A stretch of 64,000 nt of DNA, from assembly GCA_965220305.1 (NCBI GenBank), contig OZ244817.1, positions 2,666,001 to 2,730,000 of the forward strand, read 5' to 3'. Source of the stretch: G965220305 sp965220305. Lineage in GTDB: Bacteria > Chloroflexota > Dehalococcoidia > Lucifugimonadales > UBA3495. The position numbers and the translations under genes are program-made. Shown in pieces: positions 34,568-42,602 of this stretch; within the stretch, counting starts at the first letter, position 1, and each line of letters starts with the position of its first letter. Below the pieces are notes generated by a model, which was not told the origin of the DNA, did not search any database, and worked only from the letters and a program-made list of their open reading frames with translations.

Positions 34568-35890
34568 CTATTCCGGTATCTGCCCCCACAGCGGATGGCG
34601 GAAGGTGGGGCCCAGGGCCGGGTTCATGTCGCGGCGGGACTTGGTGGGAGCCGCCGGTTCCTCCGTCTCCGGTGCCGCCGGACGGAAACGGGGGCCCAGG
34701 CGACGCCGAGGACCCACCTGGTTGAGGTGACGGGCCAGAGCGTGCAGGCTGTTCAGGTTGTGGGCTGGTAGGAAGTCGTCGATGTAGGGCAGGGCTGCCT
34801 GCATTCCCTGGGTCAGGGGCTGGTAACCGGGCGACCCCAGCAGGGGGTTCAGCCAAATTAGCCGCTGGCAACTGCGTTGCAGCCGGGCCATCTCGTGGGC
34901 CAGCAATTCCGGGTCGCCACGGTCCCAGCCATCGGAGATAATCAGCGCCACGGAGCCGCTGCGCAGCACTCTTCGAGCCCAGCGGTAGTTGAAAGTCTTG
35001 AGGGTGTCGCCGATGCGGGTGCCCCCGGCCCAGTCGGGGACGGCCCGGGATACCTCGCTGACCGCTTGGTCGATGCTGCGGTAGTTGAGGTAGCGGGTGA
35101 TGCGGGTCAGCCGAGTGGCGAACAGGAAGGCCTCCACCCGGTTCAAGTCGCCAGCGATGACGTGGCTGAAGTGGAGCAGCAGACGGGTGTAGCGTTCCAT
35201 CGAGCCGCTGACGTCGCAGATGAGCACCAGGGAGCGGGGCTTGTCCCGGGGCTGGCGGTGGGCCAAGTCCAGCAACTCGCCGCCGTAGCGCAGGTTGTTC
35301 CTGAGAGTCCGGCGCAGGTCCAAGGTGTCGCCGTCGCCGGGGACCATGCGCCGGGTGCGGCGACGCCCCAGGTCCCAGGAAAGGCCGGCCAACATCTCCT
35401 TGGCCTGGGCTAGCTCGCGGGGGGTGAAGTCGGCGAAGTCCTTGTCCCGCAGCACCTCCTGGGCGCTGTAGGTGCGGGTCAGGTCCACCGCCGGCTGGCT
35501 GTCTTCGTCGTCGCCGGGGCTACCCTCGGCGTCGGATTCGGATCCCGGCGGCGGTCCCACCTGGGGATTGCGGTAGCGGCGCTGTTCTCCCATGGAGCGC
35601 AGGTCCCGGGTAGTCTGGCCGGCGGCGGGCCGACGCCAAAAGACCTGGAAGGCTTCGTCGAACAGGGCCAGGTCCTGCTTGCGGTGCACCAGCAAGGCGC
35701 GGGCCGCCTGGCGAAAGTCCTGCTTGCGGCCCAGGGGCACGTCTTCAGTTGCCCGCACCAGGTCCAGCATATTGCCCGAGCCGAAGTCCAGGCCCAGGCG
35801 GCGCAGCACCTCGCCGAAGAGCATCAGGTTGTGGAGAATGCTGCCCTCGGTGTCGCCGTTGCCGTTGGGGTGTGGGCTCGGGGCGGTCAT
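34568..35890 (-). CDS. VWA-domain protein of the CoxE type
   Basis: A 440-residue VWA protein. The N-terminal half is helical (VRATEDVPLGRKQDFRQAARALLVHRKQDLALFDEAF). The VWA domain (about 215-400) has the MIDAS motif DVSGSMER with later Thr and Asp (ISDGWDRGDPELLA). CoxE-type VWA proteins work with MoxR ATPases as chaperones that insert metals or activate enzymes. Its ATG overlaps the MNT-HEPN stop by four bases, so it is translationally coupled to that gene and to moxR. No target enzyme is adjacent. Confidence 0.92.
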   Translation of the reverse strand: MTAPSPHPNGNGDTEGSILHNLMLFGEVLRRLGLDFGSGNMLDLVRATEDVPLGRKQDFRQAARALLVHRKQDLALFDEAFQVFWRRPAAGQTTRDLRSMGEQRRYRNPQVGPPPGSESDAEGSPGDDEDSQPAVDLTRTYSAQEVLRDKDFADFTPRELAQAKEMLAGLSWDLGRRRTRRMVPGDGDTLDLRRTLRNNLRYGGELLDLAHRQPRDKPRSLVLICDVSGSMERYTRLLLHFSHVIAGDLNRVEAFLFATRLTRITRYLNYRSIDQAVSEVSRAVPDWAGGTRIGDTLKTFNYRWARRVLRSGSVALIISDGWDRGDPELLAHEMARLQRSCQRLIWLNPLLGSPGYQPLTQGMQAALPYIDDFLPAHNLNSLHALARHLNQVGPRRRLGPRFRPAAPETEEPAAPTKSRRDMNPALGPTFRHPLWGQIPE

Positions 35891-36573
35891 GGCGCGTCCT
35901 GAGAGTCGCGCAACATTGATTCTATGCTCTCCTTGAAGTCTGGCAATTCCTTCTCAATAATCTTCCATACTTTGTCCAACTTTATTCCCGTGTATTGATG
36001 CACCAGGATATTCCGAAGCCCAATAATACTGCTCCAATTGATTTCAGGATGTGCGGCCCTGGTTTCGGCGCTAAGGTTCAGCGATGACTGGCCGATAAGT
36101 TGCAGGTTCCGTATGACGGCATCCTGGATTAGGTCAGAGTCCATGAAGAACTCTTCCCCATCCGAAACGAACCGCTCAACGCGCTCAATACATTCTCCGA
36201 TATGGACCAAATAAAATATATCCCGATTCACAAAGGCACCGCCTCTTTCAATATCTGGTCGCGGATATGCTAAAGGCACCGCCTCCTTCAATACGTGGTC
36301 GCGGATGTACCAGTGGAGGGCCTGCTCGGTGACTACATCAACCGGGCAGCCGAGCAGGTCTTCCAAGTCGTGCAGCAGGCCGCCGGGGAACCAGGGGCTA
36401 AGCTTTGGCCCCAGGTCCACCAGCAAGTCCACGTCGCTGTCCGGCCCGGCCTCGCCCCGGGCCACCGAGCCGAAGACGCGCACGTTGGTGGCGCCGTGCT
36501 GGGCCGCCAGGCGCAGTATTTCTTCTCGTCGCTGCCACACCAGTTGGTTGAGGTTGACCGGGGCTTCAGCCAT
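35887..36573 (-). CDS. MNT-HEPN fusion (MntA antitoxin domain joined to HepT-like toxin)
   Basis: A 228-residue single chain. Residues 10-101 are a minimal nucleotidyltransferase (GSVARGEAGPDSDVDLLVD, with G35-S36 and D47/D49), the MntA antitoxin type. Residues 116-225 are a HEPN/DUF86 domain with the active motif R-x4-H-x-Y as RNILVHQY (R187, H192, Y194); in HepT-MntA pairs this Tyr is modified by the MNT partner. Normally these are two overlapping genes. Here a 40-base tandem duplication at the junction removes the MNT stop. The old HEPN start (GTG for Val115) is still present and might be used. The gene sits 2 bases after moxR and overlaps the VWA gene. Confidence 0.9.
   Translation of the reverse strand: MAEAPVNLNQLVWQRREEILRLAAQHGATNVRVFGSVARGEAGPDSDVDLLVDLGPKLSPWFPGGLLHDLEDLLGCPVDVVTEQALHWYIRDHVLKEAVPLAYPRPDIERGGAFVNRDIFYLVHIGECIERVERFVSDGEEFFMDSDLIQDAVIRNLQLIGQSSLNLSAETRAAHPEINWSSIIGLRNILVHQYTGIKLDKVWKIIEKELPDFKESIESMLRDSQDAP
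36232..36311. repeat. Diverged 40-base tandem duplication at the MNT-HEPN junction
   Basis: AAAGGCACCGCCT(C/T)... is present at 36232-36271 and again at 36272-36311 with about six differences. The offset of 40 shifts frame by one. Read in the frame of the first copy, the second would end HIRDQILKEAVPL-stop with TGA overlapping GTG (GTGA), the normal MNT/HEPN gene junction. Confidence 0.9.
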
Positions 36574-36575
36574 GA

Positions 36576-37520
36576 CTAGCCGCCACCACCACCGCCCCGG
36601 CCCCGGCGCGGCCCCCGGTTCTGGGAGCGTTCCAGCATGGCCCGCACCGGCTCGCCCCGCACCATTTCGATGTCGTCCTGGTACTTGAGCATAATGCCCA
36701 GGGTGTCGTCGATAACCTGGGGGTCCAGGGCCTGCTGGTTCAGCGCAAGCAGCGCCGCCGTCCAGTCCAGAGTCTCGGAAACGCCGGGAATCTTATACAA
36801 CTCAGTCTCCCGGAGTTCCTGGATGAAGCCCGTGACCTGCTGGGCCAGCCGTCGAGGGGCGTCGGGCATCCGGGTAGTAACTATCTGCATCTCCTTCTGG
36901 AAGTCCGGGTAGTCAATCCAGTAGTACAGGCAGCGGCGTTTCAGGGCGTCGTGAATTTCCCGGGTGCGGTTGGAGGTGATGATTACCACCGGCGGATGGG
37001 CGGCCCGGTAGGTGCCCAGCTCGGGTATGGTTATCTGGAAGTCGGCCAGAAGCTCCAACAGGAACCCCTCAAACTCCTCGTCGGCCCGGTCCAACTCATC
37101 GATGAGCAGCACCGGCGAGCCCTCCCGGCTTTCGTCAATGGCCTGGAGCAGGGGTCGTTTGATGAGAAAACGCTCGCTGAACAGGTCGGCGGCGGCGGTC
37201 TGGCGGTCAACCTCGCCCGAGGCTTCCATCATGCGGATTTCCAACATCTGTCGGGTATGGTTCCATTCGTAGACGGCGTGGTTGACGTCCAAGCCTTCGT
37301 AGCACTGGAGCCGTATCAGTTCGGTGTTGAGGCCCTGGGCCAGGGCCTTGGCGATTTCGGTCTTGCCCACCCCGGCTTCCCCTTCCAGGAAGAGGGGGCG
37401 TTGCAGCTTCAGGGCCAGGAAGATGGCTACGGCCAGGCCCCGGTCGGTGACGTAGAGCTGTTGGCGCAGCAGTTCTGCCACTTGGTCTATGGACGTGGGC
37501 ATAAGGCTGGTGGTGGTCAA
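36576..37520 (-). CDS. MoxR-type AAA+ ATPase
   Basis: A 314-residue AAA+ protein of the MoxR family. Walker A GEAGVGKTE (47-55), Walker B VLLIDELDRADEEFEGFLLELL (about 135-156), sensor 1 VVIITSNRTREIHDALKRRCLYYW. The end, about residues 298-314, is a Gly/Arg tail (RGPRRGRGGGGGG). MoxR ATPases act with VWA proteins; the VWA gene lies one gene downstream. Leads a three-gene, tightly spaced unit with the MNT-HEPN fusion. Confidence 0.94.
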   Translation of the reverse strand: MTTTSLMPTSIDQVAELLRQQLYVTDRGLAVAIFLALKLQRPLFLEGEAGVGKTEIAKALAQGLNTELIRLQCYEGLDVNHAVYEWNHTRQMLEIRMMEASGEVDRQTAAADLFSERFLIKRPLLQAIDESREGSPVLLIDELDRADEEFEGFLLELLADFQITIPELGTYRAAHPPVVIITSNRTREIHDALKRRCLYYWIDYPDFQKEMQIVTTRMPDAPRRLAQQVTGFIQELRETELYKIPGVSETLDWTAALLALNQQALDPQVIDDTLGIMLKYQDDIEMVRGEPVRAMLERSQNRGPRRGRGGGGGG

Positions 37521-37694
37521 GGCTTAGGTCTCCCTGCAATCAGGATTGCCCGGTGAGGAAAAGGCTCCCCGGTGTAGGGCTGGTGTGAGGCTATTGTATC
37601 CTATAAACCTTGAGGGGAACCAGCAGAGCGGCGGACTCGGCAGCAGGGTCGCTCCTACTCCCGCTTTAGGCGGCTGGCGGGCCAAGAACCCGCC

Positions 37695-37742
37695 CCGCTA
37701 GGCCCGCCGTTGAGACAAGTAACCTTGCGGCGGGCCTAGCGG
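37695..37742. repeat. Second copy of the TGAGACAAGTAACCTTG palindromic element
   Basis: CCGCTAGGCCCGCCG and CGGCGGGCCTAGCGG form a perfect 15-base stem around TTGAGACAAGTAACCTTG. The loop is identical to that at 19223-19241, while the stem differs but is still fully paired. The right arm covers the stop codon of the HAM1-like gene. A second small hairpin (GGCGGG/CCCGCC) is just to the left (about 37675-37693). Confidence 0.75.
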
Positions 37743-38383
37743 CTTAAATAGCCGTTGAAGAACTCCCGCACCAGGCGGCGCAGTTGGGCCCAATGGTCGC
37801 CGAGGGCCTCCCGTTCCTCCTCCGATAGTTGGTGGTAGGACCGGTCTCCGTACTGGGGGAAGCGCCACAACGAGAATACCCAAAACCCGGGCACCTGGGG
37901 AGCGTCGCCAATCCCGTCGGCGATTCTGCCGGTGCTGCCCTCCAGTTCCCAGGACGCCTCCACCTTGCCCCCACGCCCGATGGCCAACGCCTCCACCCAA
38001 GATGCTTCCCGGTCCCTTCCTCGAAGGGGACGCATGAACTCCAGCAACCGCCGCGACCTCTCGGCGTCATCGGCGGCGGGGCCGGCGAAGCGGTGGGTGA
38101 AGCGGCTCTCCCAGTTGTGTCCCAGGGAAGGGATGACCAGCCCGCCATCAGTGGCGATGGCCAGCATGGATGCCTCCCGCGACCACTCTCGGGCCTTGAG
38201 GCAGGCGATGTCTTGGTGGGTCTGGCCATCCTCTTCGGGGTCCAAGTCCAGCCCCAGTTCCTGGGGAGTGACGGGCGCCAGGGCCAGCCCGTCCAACAGT
38301 TGGCGCAGAGTGTCCTGTTTGGCCGGGTTGTTGGTAGCCAACAGTATGGGGGTATTGTTCTGTTGGTGCGGGAAGTCAGCCAT
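37736..38383 (-). CDS. HAM1-like nucleoside triphosphate pyrophosphatase (divergent)
   Basis: A 215-residue protein. The start PILLATNNPAKQDTLRQLLDGL is the family's nucleotide loop (TxN-x2-K), and AIATDGGLVIPSLG matches the DSGL region, with Gly in place of Ser. The C-terminal half is more divergent than in RdgB and about 20 residues longer. It probably hydrolyses a non-canonical NTP, but the changed DSG motif makes this less sure. ATG at 38383. The stop lies inside a palindromic element, so the last residues may be a later addition. Confidence 0.75.
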   Translation of the reverse strand: MADFPHQQNNTPILLATNNPAKQDTLRQLLDGLALAPVTPQELGLDLDPEEDGQTHQDIACLKAREWSREASMLAIATDGGLVIPSLGHNWESRFTHRFAGPAADDAERSRRLLEFMRPLRGRDREASWVEALAIGRGGKVEASWELEGSTGRIADGIGDAPQVPGFWVFSLWRFPQYGDRSYHQLSEEEREALGDHWAQLRRLVREFFNGYLSR

Positions 38384-38466
38384 GAAGCAGTCCAGATGGT
38401 ATCTACGGTTGATTCGGGCGCGGCCTTCCGGGAGAGGTGGGCGGTCAGGGATGATAGGAGCGGTCG

Positions 38467-38767
38467 CTACAGGATGCGGGCTACGGCGCGGGTGGCAGCC
38501 CGATCGCCGTCCTTTAGTTTGATGGGCAAAGCCCAAAGCTCGAAGTCCTGGCCAACCAGCTTGTCCAAGTTAATCAGGTTCTCGGTAATGGGCCGCACCC
38601 ACACGGGTGCCCAGGTGGGTAGCCAGGGTCAGTTTGGTGTTGGAGCGGGCATGGGTCTCGTGGGTATGCCGGGGCTGGGTGCATACGCCCACCAGTCCTG
38701 GCGCCGGGACAACCCGGTCGCTGCCCAGGGTCAGGGTCAAGGTCAAGTCTATGAGTTCGGCCACGCC
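38467..38767 (-). pseudogene. Cyclase (kynurenine formamidase-like) family remnant
   Basis: The first frame, starting near 38767, gives VAELIDLTLTLTLG, then HTHETHARSNTKLTLATHLGTRVGAAH, matching the cyclase-family metal region in which GTHVDAPxH is usual; His and Asp are changed here. It then runs to a stop. A different frame gives ENLINLDKLVGQDFELWALPIKLKDGDRAATRAVARIL-stop, a cyclase C terminus. The middle 100 or so residues are missing. So it is a gene with an internal deletion and frameshift. Confidence 0.7.
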
Positions 38768-38786
38768 AACTCTCCTAGTGGAAGGG

Positions 38787-39098
38787 TCAAGCGTTGAGCA
38801 GGCTCTTTTCCCACCAGGACTGTTCAGCCCCACTGCCGCCGGCTTGATTAGCTCCCGGCCAAGCCTGCTTGAAGGGGTCCACAGGGGACTTGCTGTAATC
38901 GACCAGTTGATCGGGGTCTGTCGACGACTTGCGGTAGTCAGCGAACTGTTCCGCGTTTCCCGACAGACCTACGGACAGGGTCCGGCCCAGGTCCTTGGAA
39001 TCTGCTGTTACTGCCCAAGCCCCAAAGAATACGGCCAGGGCAACGATAGCAGCTACCGCCAATAATGCGGGGAATGCCGCCGGAATTCTGAAGGTCAT
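38787..39098 (-). CDS. Small membrane-anchored protein, unknown
   Basis: A 103-residue protein with one N-terminal membrane helix (about 8-30, PALLAVAAIVALAVFFGAWAV) and an extracytoplasmic tail, acidic and rich in Asp/Ser/Gly, ending WWEKSLLNA. GGAAGTAG precedes the ATG at 39098. No family recognised. Confidence 0.55.
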   Translation of the reverse strand: MTFRIPAAFPALLAVAAIVALAVFFGAWAVTADSKDLGRTLSVGLSGNAEQFADYRKSSTDPDQLVDYSKSPVDPFKQAWPGANQAGGSGAEQSWWEKSLLNA

Positions 39099-39360
39099 TT
39101 GCTACTTCCTCCGCCGACTGGTGGAGCTAACCCCACCGGGTGAGGGTGCGCTATGTTCAATGATAGCAAGCGGGGTTGGCTGCGGGCAATACACGCGGGC
39201 AGGGTCTTTCGATTGTCACCGTGAGCGTAGCGAGGGGTCTAAAGTCCCCGGACAGCGCCGGCCCCACCCCTAGATTCCCGCGAAGGCGGGAATCTAGGGG
39301 CTCTCGCGGTGAGAATGCGATTGTCCTGCAGTCGGGACCAGTGGAATTGCAAATATCGTC
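39099..39360. repeat. Intergenic repeats: TCTTTCGATTGTC end and a long palindrome
   Basis: AGGGTCTTTCGATTGTC is at 39201-39217, one arm of the MITE-like family; no convincing right arm is seen. At 39267-39300 CCCCTAGATTCCCGC and GCGGGAATCTAGGGG make a perfect hairpin of the CGTCATTCC family. Confidence 0.6.
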
Positions 39361-39783
39361 CTAGAGGGTTGTATCTTGACCCCTTCGAGATGGGGGAGAC
39401 TCGTCAAAGGGTTGGTTGTTAGCCAGGGCCTCTTCGCGCCGCTTATTCCACGCTTCCCATGCTTCCTGCACCTCCTCACGCCCTTCTTCGCGTCCTTCCT
39501 TGAGCCCCTCATTAAGCCCTTCCTGACGGCCCTGTTCCATTAGACTTTTCTTCAGGATTGGGTAGAAAATCACCATGGCGCACCGTATTACCTCCCATGT
39601 TAATGCCGCCAATAAGCCTATACCTATGGCGGCGTTAGTTACATTGGACAGCATCGGGATAATGTTCTTCCAATCCCATTCTTCTAAGCTAACCGCCGCC
39701 AATAATAACAGGGCGACGAACCCACAAACGTAGATGGCGCAGTAAACAATCCATGTGGCAATGTTCCTATCAGTTAGGTTCAC
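39361..39783 (-). CDS. Membrane protein with Glu-Gly-Arg repeat tail
   Basis: A 140-residue protein. Two membrane helices (about 10-30 and 45-75) lead into repeats of (Q/L/R)EG (GRQEGLNEGLKEGREEG) and the block WEAWNKRREEALANNQPFDE. That block is shared with the protein at 25369-25899, where the repeats are Arg-Ala-Glu-Gly. Family role unknown. Not adjacent to any recognisable operon. Confidence 0.7.
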   Translation of the reverse strand: MNLTDRNIATWIVYCAIYVCGFVALLLLAAVSLEEWDWKNIIPMLSNVTNAAIGIGLLAALTWEVIRCAMVIFYPILKKSLMEQGRQEGLNEGLKEGREEGREEVQEAWEAWNKRREEALANNQPFDESPPSRRGQDTTL

Positions 39784-39873
39784 TCTTTCATATCATCCAC
39801 TTTAGATGCAAGCTAGTGTTTCGCAGATACTCCACCGCTATCAAGATTCTACGGACGAGACAGCTTTAATGAT

Positions 39874-41046
39874 TCACGAGTCCTGTCCCTCGCCTACCGT
39901 CCAGCTCAACTCGAACATATTGTCGAAGGCCAGCGCCCAGGGTGGCCGCAGGTAGCCCAGGGCCCGCACGTCCTCGTACCAGGCGCCCAGGGGCGAGTAC
40001 CAGGTATAGGAGGTGCCGCCGCTGAGCTTGCACAACCGACTCAATACCGACTCCGCCAACCGGGCCACGCTCTCTTTAATCAGCAAGTTGGAGCGACGGT
40101 CCCAGGTGTCTTGATCGAAGGCGCGCATCGCCGATTCCCAGAGCTGGTCAATAACCCAATACTCCTGGTCGGCCAGGGTCCATTCCACTTGTTGGAAGGC
40201 GCGCAGGCTGCCTCCCTGGCTGCGGGTCTGCGACAGCCGTTGGCGGGTGAAGTCCATCGCCGCGTCCACCACGCCCACAATCACCGAGGTAAAGACCACG
40301 CTGCCCAGTCCCACGCCGCCCGCCAGTTGCTCTATTTGGCTGGAGGGGCAGGCGATGCGGGTGGCCGGAAAGTCGTGGAAATCGAAGGCGTGGCTGTTGG
40401 TGGATGTCATGCCGTGCCCCCGCCAGGCCCCGGACAGCTTCATGCCGGTGCTGCCGTCCCAAGGATGGTTGCGGATTTCCAGGAAGAACAGGTCGGGGGT
40501 GGTGTCGCCCTGGGGTATGGCCCGGGTGGTCATAAAGGAGGTCAGCCCGGAGCCGCTGCCGAAGTGCTTCTCGCCGGTCATGCGGTACTTGAGGGAACCC
40601 GGAGCCTCGGGGACACACTGGGAACGGCTCAAGCTGGTGTCGCCGCCGCTGCCGGGCTCGGAGATGATGGTGCCCCACCAACCCCCGTCCAGCACCGTCT
40701 GGAACACTTCCCTACGCTGCTTGGTCCACTCCTGAGACCAGGGTTCCGGGGCTGCCGGGACCCGCCAGGAGGACAGCACCAGGTGGTGCATGGCGCTGGC
40801 CAGGGTTATCGAGGGGTCCCCCGCCGCTAGGGTGCGCAGCATGGTGCAAATGGGCCGTGCCGACTGGGCCTGGCTTTCCCAGGTGCCGCCGAACTCCAAC
40901 GGCACCGCCATCATTGGCACGCCCAACTCGCTCAACTGCTGGTAATCGGCGGGGTCGCCTTGGGTGCGCTGCTGCCGGTCGTCCCGCTGGGCGGCCCATT
41001 CACGGGCCAGCTTGGGGGCGCCCTCCAGGATGGTCGCTATAGTCAT
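39874..41046 (-). CDS. Acyl-CoA-dehydrogenase-like flavoprotein, paralogue A
   Basis: A 390-residue ACAD-fold protein: ISEPGSGGDTSLSRSQC (about 129-145, the flavin/substrate loop), TGEKHFGSGSGLTSFM, and the C-terminal helical domain with WTLADQEYWVIDQLW. It lacks the usual YTxEYPxER end; instead it closes with LRPPWALAFDNMFELSW, so the reaction may be that of a flavin monooxygenase-like ACAD. It is 50-60% similar by eye to the gene at 41285-42448, a clear tandem duplication. Confidence 0.88.
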   Translation of the reverse strand: MTIATILEGAPKLAREWAAQRDDRQQRTQGDPADYQQLSELGVPMMAVPLEFGGTWESQAQSARPICTMLRTLAAGDPSITLASAMHHLVLSSWRVPAAPEPWSQEWTKQRREVFQTVLDGGWWGTIISEPGSGGDTSLSRSQCVPEAPGSLKYRMTGEKHFGSGSGLTSFMTTRAIPQGDTTPDLFFLEIRNHPWDGSTGMKLSGAWRGHGMTSTNSHAFDFHDFPATRIACPSSQIEQLAGGVGLGSVVFTSVIVGVVDAAMDFTRQRLSQTRSQGGSLRAFQQVEWTLADQEYWVIDQLWESAMRAFDQDTWDRRSNLLIKESVARLAESVLSRLCKLSGGTSYTWYSPLGAWYEDVRALGYLRPPWALAFDNMFELSWTVGEGQDS

Positions 41047-41284
41047 GGGAACACCTCGAACTGGTCTGCCATGACTTTAACACACCGAAGGGGCGGATGG
41101 CAGCGACCAGGGTGAGGGTTGGGCCGGTGGAGCCATTATCCTCTCTCTAACTCTCCCCATCGACGGGGAGAGAACCGGCCCCTTCCCCCGTCAAGGGGGA
41201 AGGTTGGGATGGGGGTGAGTTCCCGACTGGGCATACGCCTTTCTATTTCACCCCCTTGGCGGGAACTGGCCCTTACCGCTGGGG
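41047..41284. repeat. Intergenic repeat near two ACAD-like paralogues
   Basis: Contains CTCTAACTCTCCCC and a CCCCGTCAAGGGGG-type hairpin (about 41145-41215), the same module as near 1600-1710 and 50580. Nothing else seen. Confidence 0.5.
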
Positions 41285-42448
41285 CTACTCCTGCCAGCCC
41301 ATGTTGTACAGGTTGTCGAAGGCCAGGGCCCAGGGGGGCCGCAAGTACCCCAGGGCCTGCACGTCCTGGAGCCATCCTCCCAGGGGGCAGTACCAGGTGT
41401 AGGCGCTGCCGCCGGTCAATTTGCACATCCGGCTCAACGCCGACTCGGACAGCCTGGCCACGGCTTCCTTGGTCATCAGGATGGTGCGGCGGTTGATAAT
41501 TCCCCGCTCCAATTCCTGCAACGTACCTTCCCAGGCCCGTTCAATCAGGAAGGCTTCCTGCTCGGCCAGGGTCCATTCCACCTGCTGGAAGGCCCGCAGG
41601 TTGCTGCCCTGGCTGCGGGTGGCGCGCAGCCGCTCCCGGGTGTAGTCCAGGGCCACGTCTACTATGCCGGCGATGACCGAGCACCAGGACATGCCGCCAA
41701 GGCCGCTGTTGGCCGCCATAATTTCGGCCTGGTGTCCGGGCCACGCCACCCGCGTTGCCGGAAAGTTGGTGAACTCGAAGGCATGGCTGTTGGTGGACTT
41801 CATACCGTGGCCCCGCCACGGGGCGGCCAGTCTCAGTCCGGTGCTGCCGTCCCAGGGTTGGTCGCGGATTTCCAGGAAGAACAGGTCCGGCGTGGTCTCT
41901 CCCTCGGCCAGGGCCCGGGTGGTCATAAAGGAGGTGAGCCCGGAGCCGCTGCCGAAGTGCTTCTGGCCGGAAATGCGGTACTTCAGGGAATCGGACGACC
42001 CCGGCGACTCGGGGACGCAGCGGGACTGGGTCAGGCCGGTGTCGCCGCCGCTGCCGGGTTCGGAGACGATGGTGCCCCACCAAGCCCCGTCGTGGACCGA
42101 ATCGAACACGTCCTTGCGCTGCTTCTGCCAAGCGTCGTTGAAGGGTTCCGGCACCGATGGTATTCGCCACGAGGCCAATACCCCCAGGTGCATGGCGGCG
42201 GCCAGGGTTATGGATGGGTCGCCCTGGGACAGGGTCCGCAGGATGGTGCACAGGGGCCGGGCCGTCTGGGTTATGTCCTCCCAGGTCCCGCCAAACTCCG
42301 CGGGCACCGCCGTCAGATTAAATCCGATCTTGCGCAGGGCTTCATAGTCAGCCGGGTCGGCTTCGATGCGTTGCTGACGGTCCTCCCGCTGGGAAGCCCA
42401 CTCTTGGGATAGCCGGGGAGCCTGTTCCAGGACGGTCTGGATATTCAT
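41285..42448 (-). CDS. Acyl-CoA-dehydrogenase-like flavoprotein, paralogue B
   Basis: A 387-residue protein, paralogue of the preceding gene: VSEPGSGGDTGLTQSRC, SGQKHFGSGSGLTSFM, RAFQQVEWTLAEQEAF and the end LRPPWALAFDNLYNMGW. The shared C-terminal block differs from canonical ACADs. GAGGTG lies before the ATG at 42448; a GTG nine bases upstream is an alternative. Together the pair may form a heteromer, as ACAD-like monooxygenases are oligomeric; this is inference. Confidence 0.88.
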   Translation of the reverse strand: MNIQTVLEQAPRLSQEWASQREDRQQRIEADPADYEALRKIGFNLTAVPAEFGGTWEDITQTARPLCTILRTLSQGDPSITLAAAMHLGVLASWRIPSVPEPFNDAWQKQRKDVFDSVHDGAWWGTIVSEPGSGGDTGLTQSRCVPESPGSSDSLKYRISGQKHFGSGSGLTSFMTTRALAEGETTPDLFFLEIRDQPWDGSTGLRLAAPWRGHGMKSTNSHAFEFTNFPATRVAWPGHQAEIMAANSGLGGMSWCSVIAGIVDVALDYTRERLRATRSQGSNLRAFQQVEWTLAEQEAFLIERAWEGTLQELERGIINRRTILMTKEAVARLSESALSRMCKLTGGSAYTWYCPLGGWLQDVQALGYLRPPWALAFDNLYNMGWQE

Positions 42449-42602
42449 GGGGGACACCTCACGAAGGACGGACTAATCCGAGGTTCATTTTCAATCGTTG
42501 CGGGCTTGCTCCGGTCAGCGCGTGTCGCGGCTCATCCTGAGCTTGTCGAAGGATAGCGGGACGACGAGCGCCCTTAAACCAACAGCCCTTGAGTCTGCGG
42601 CC

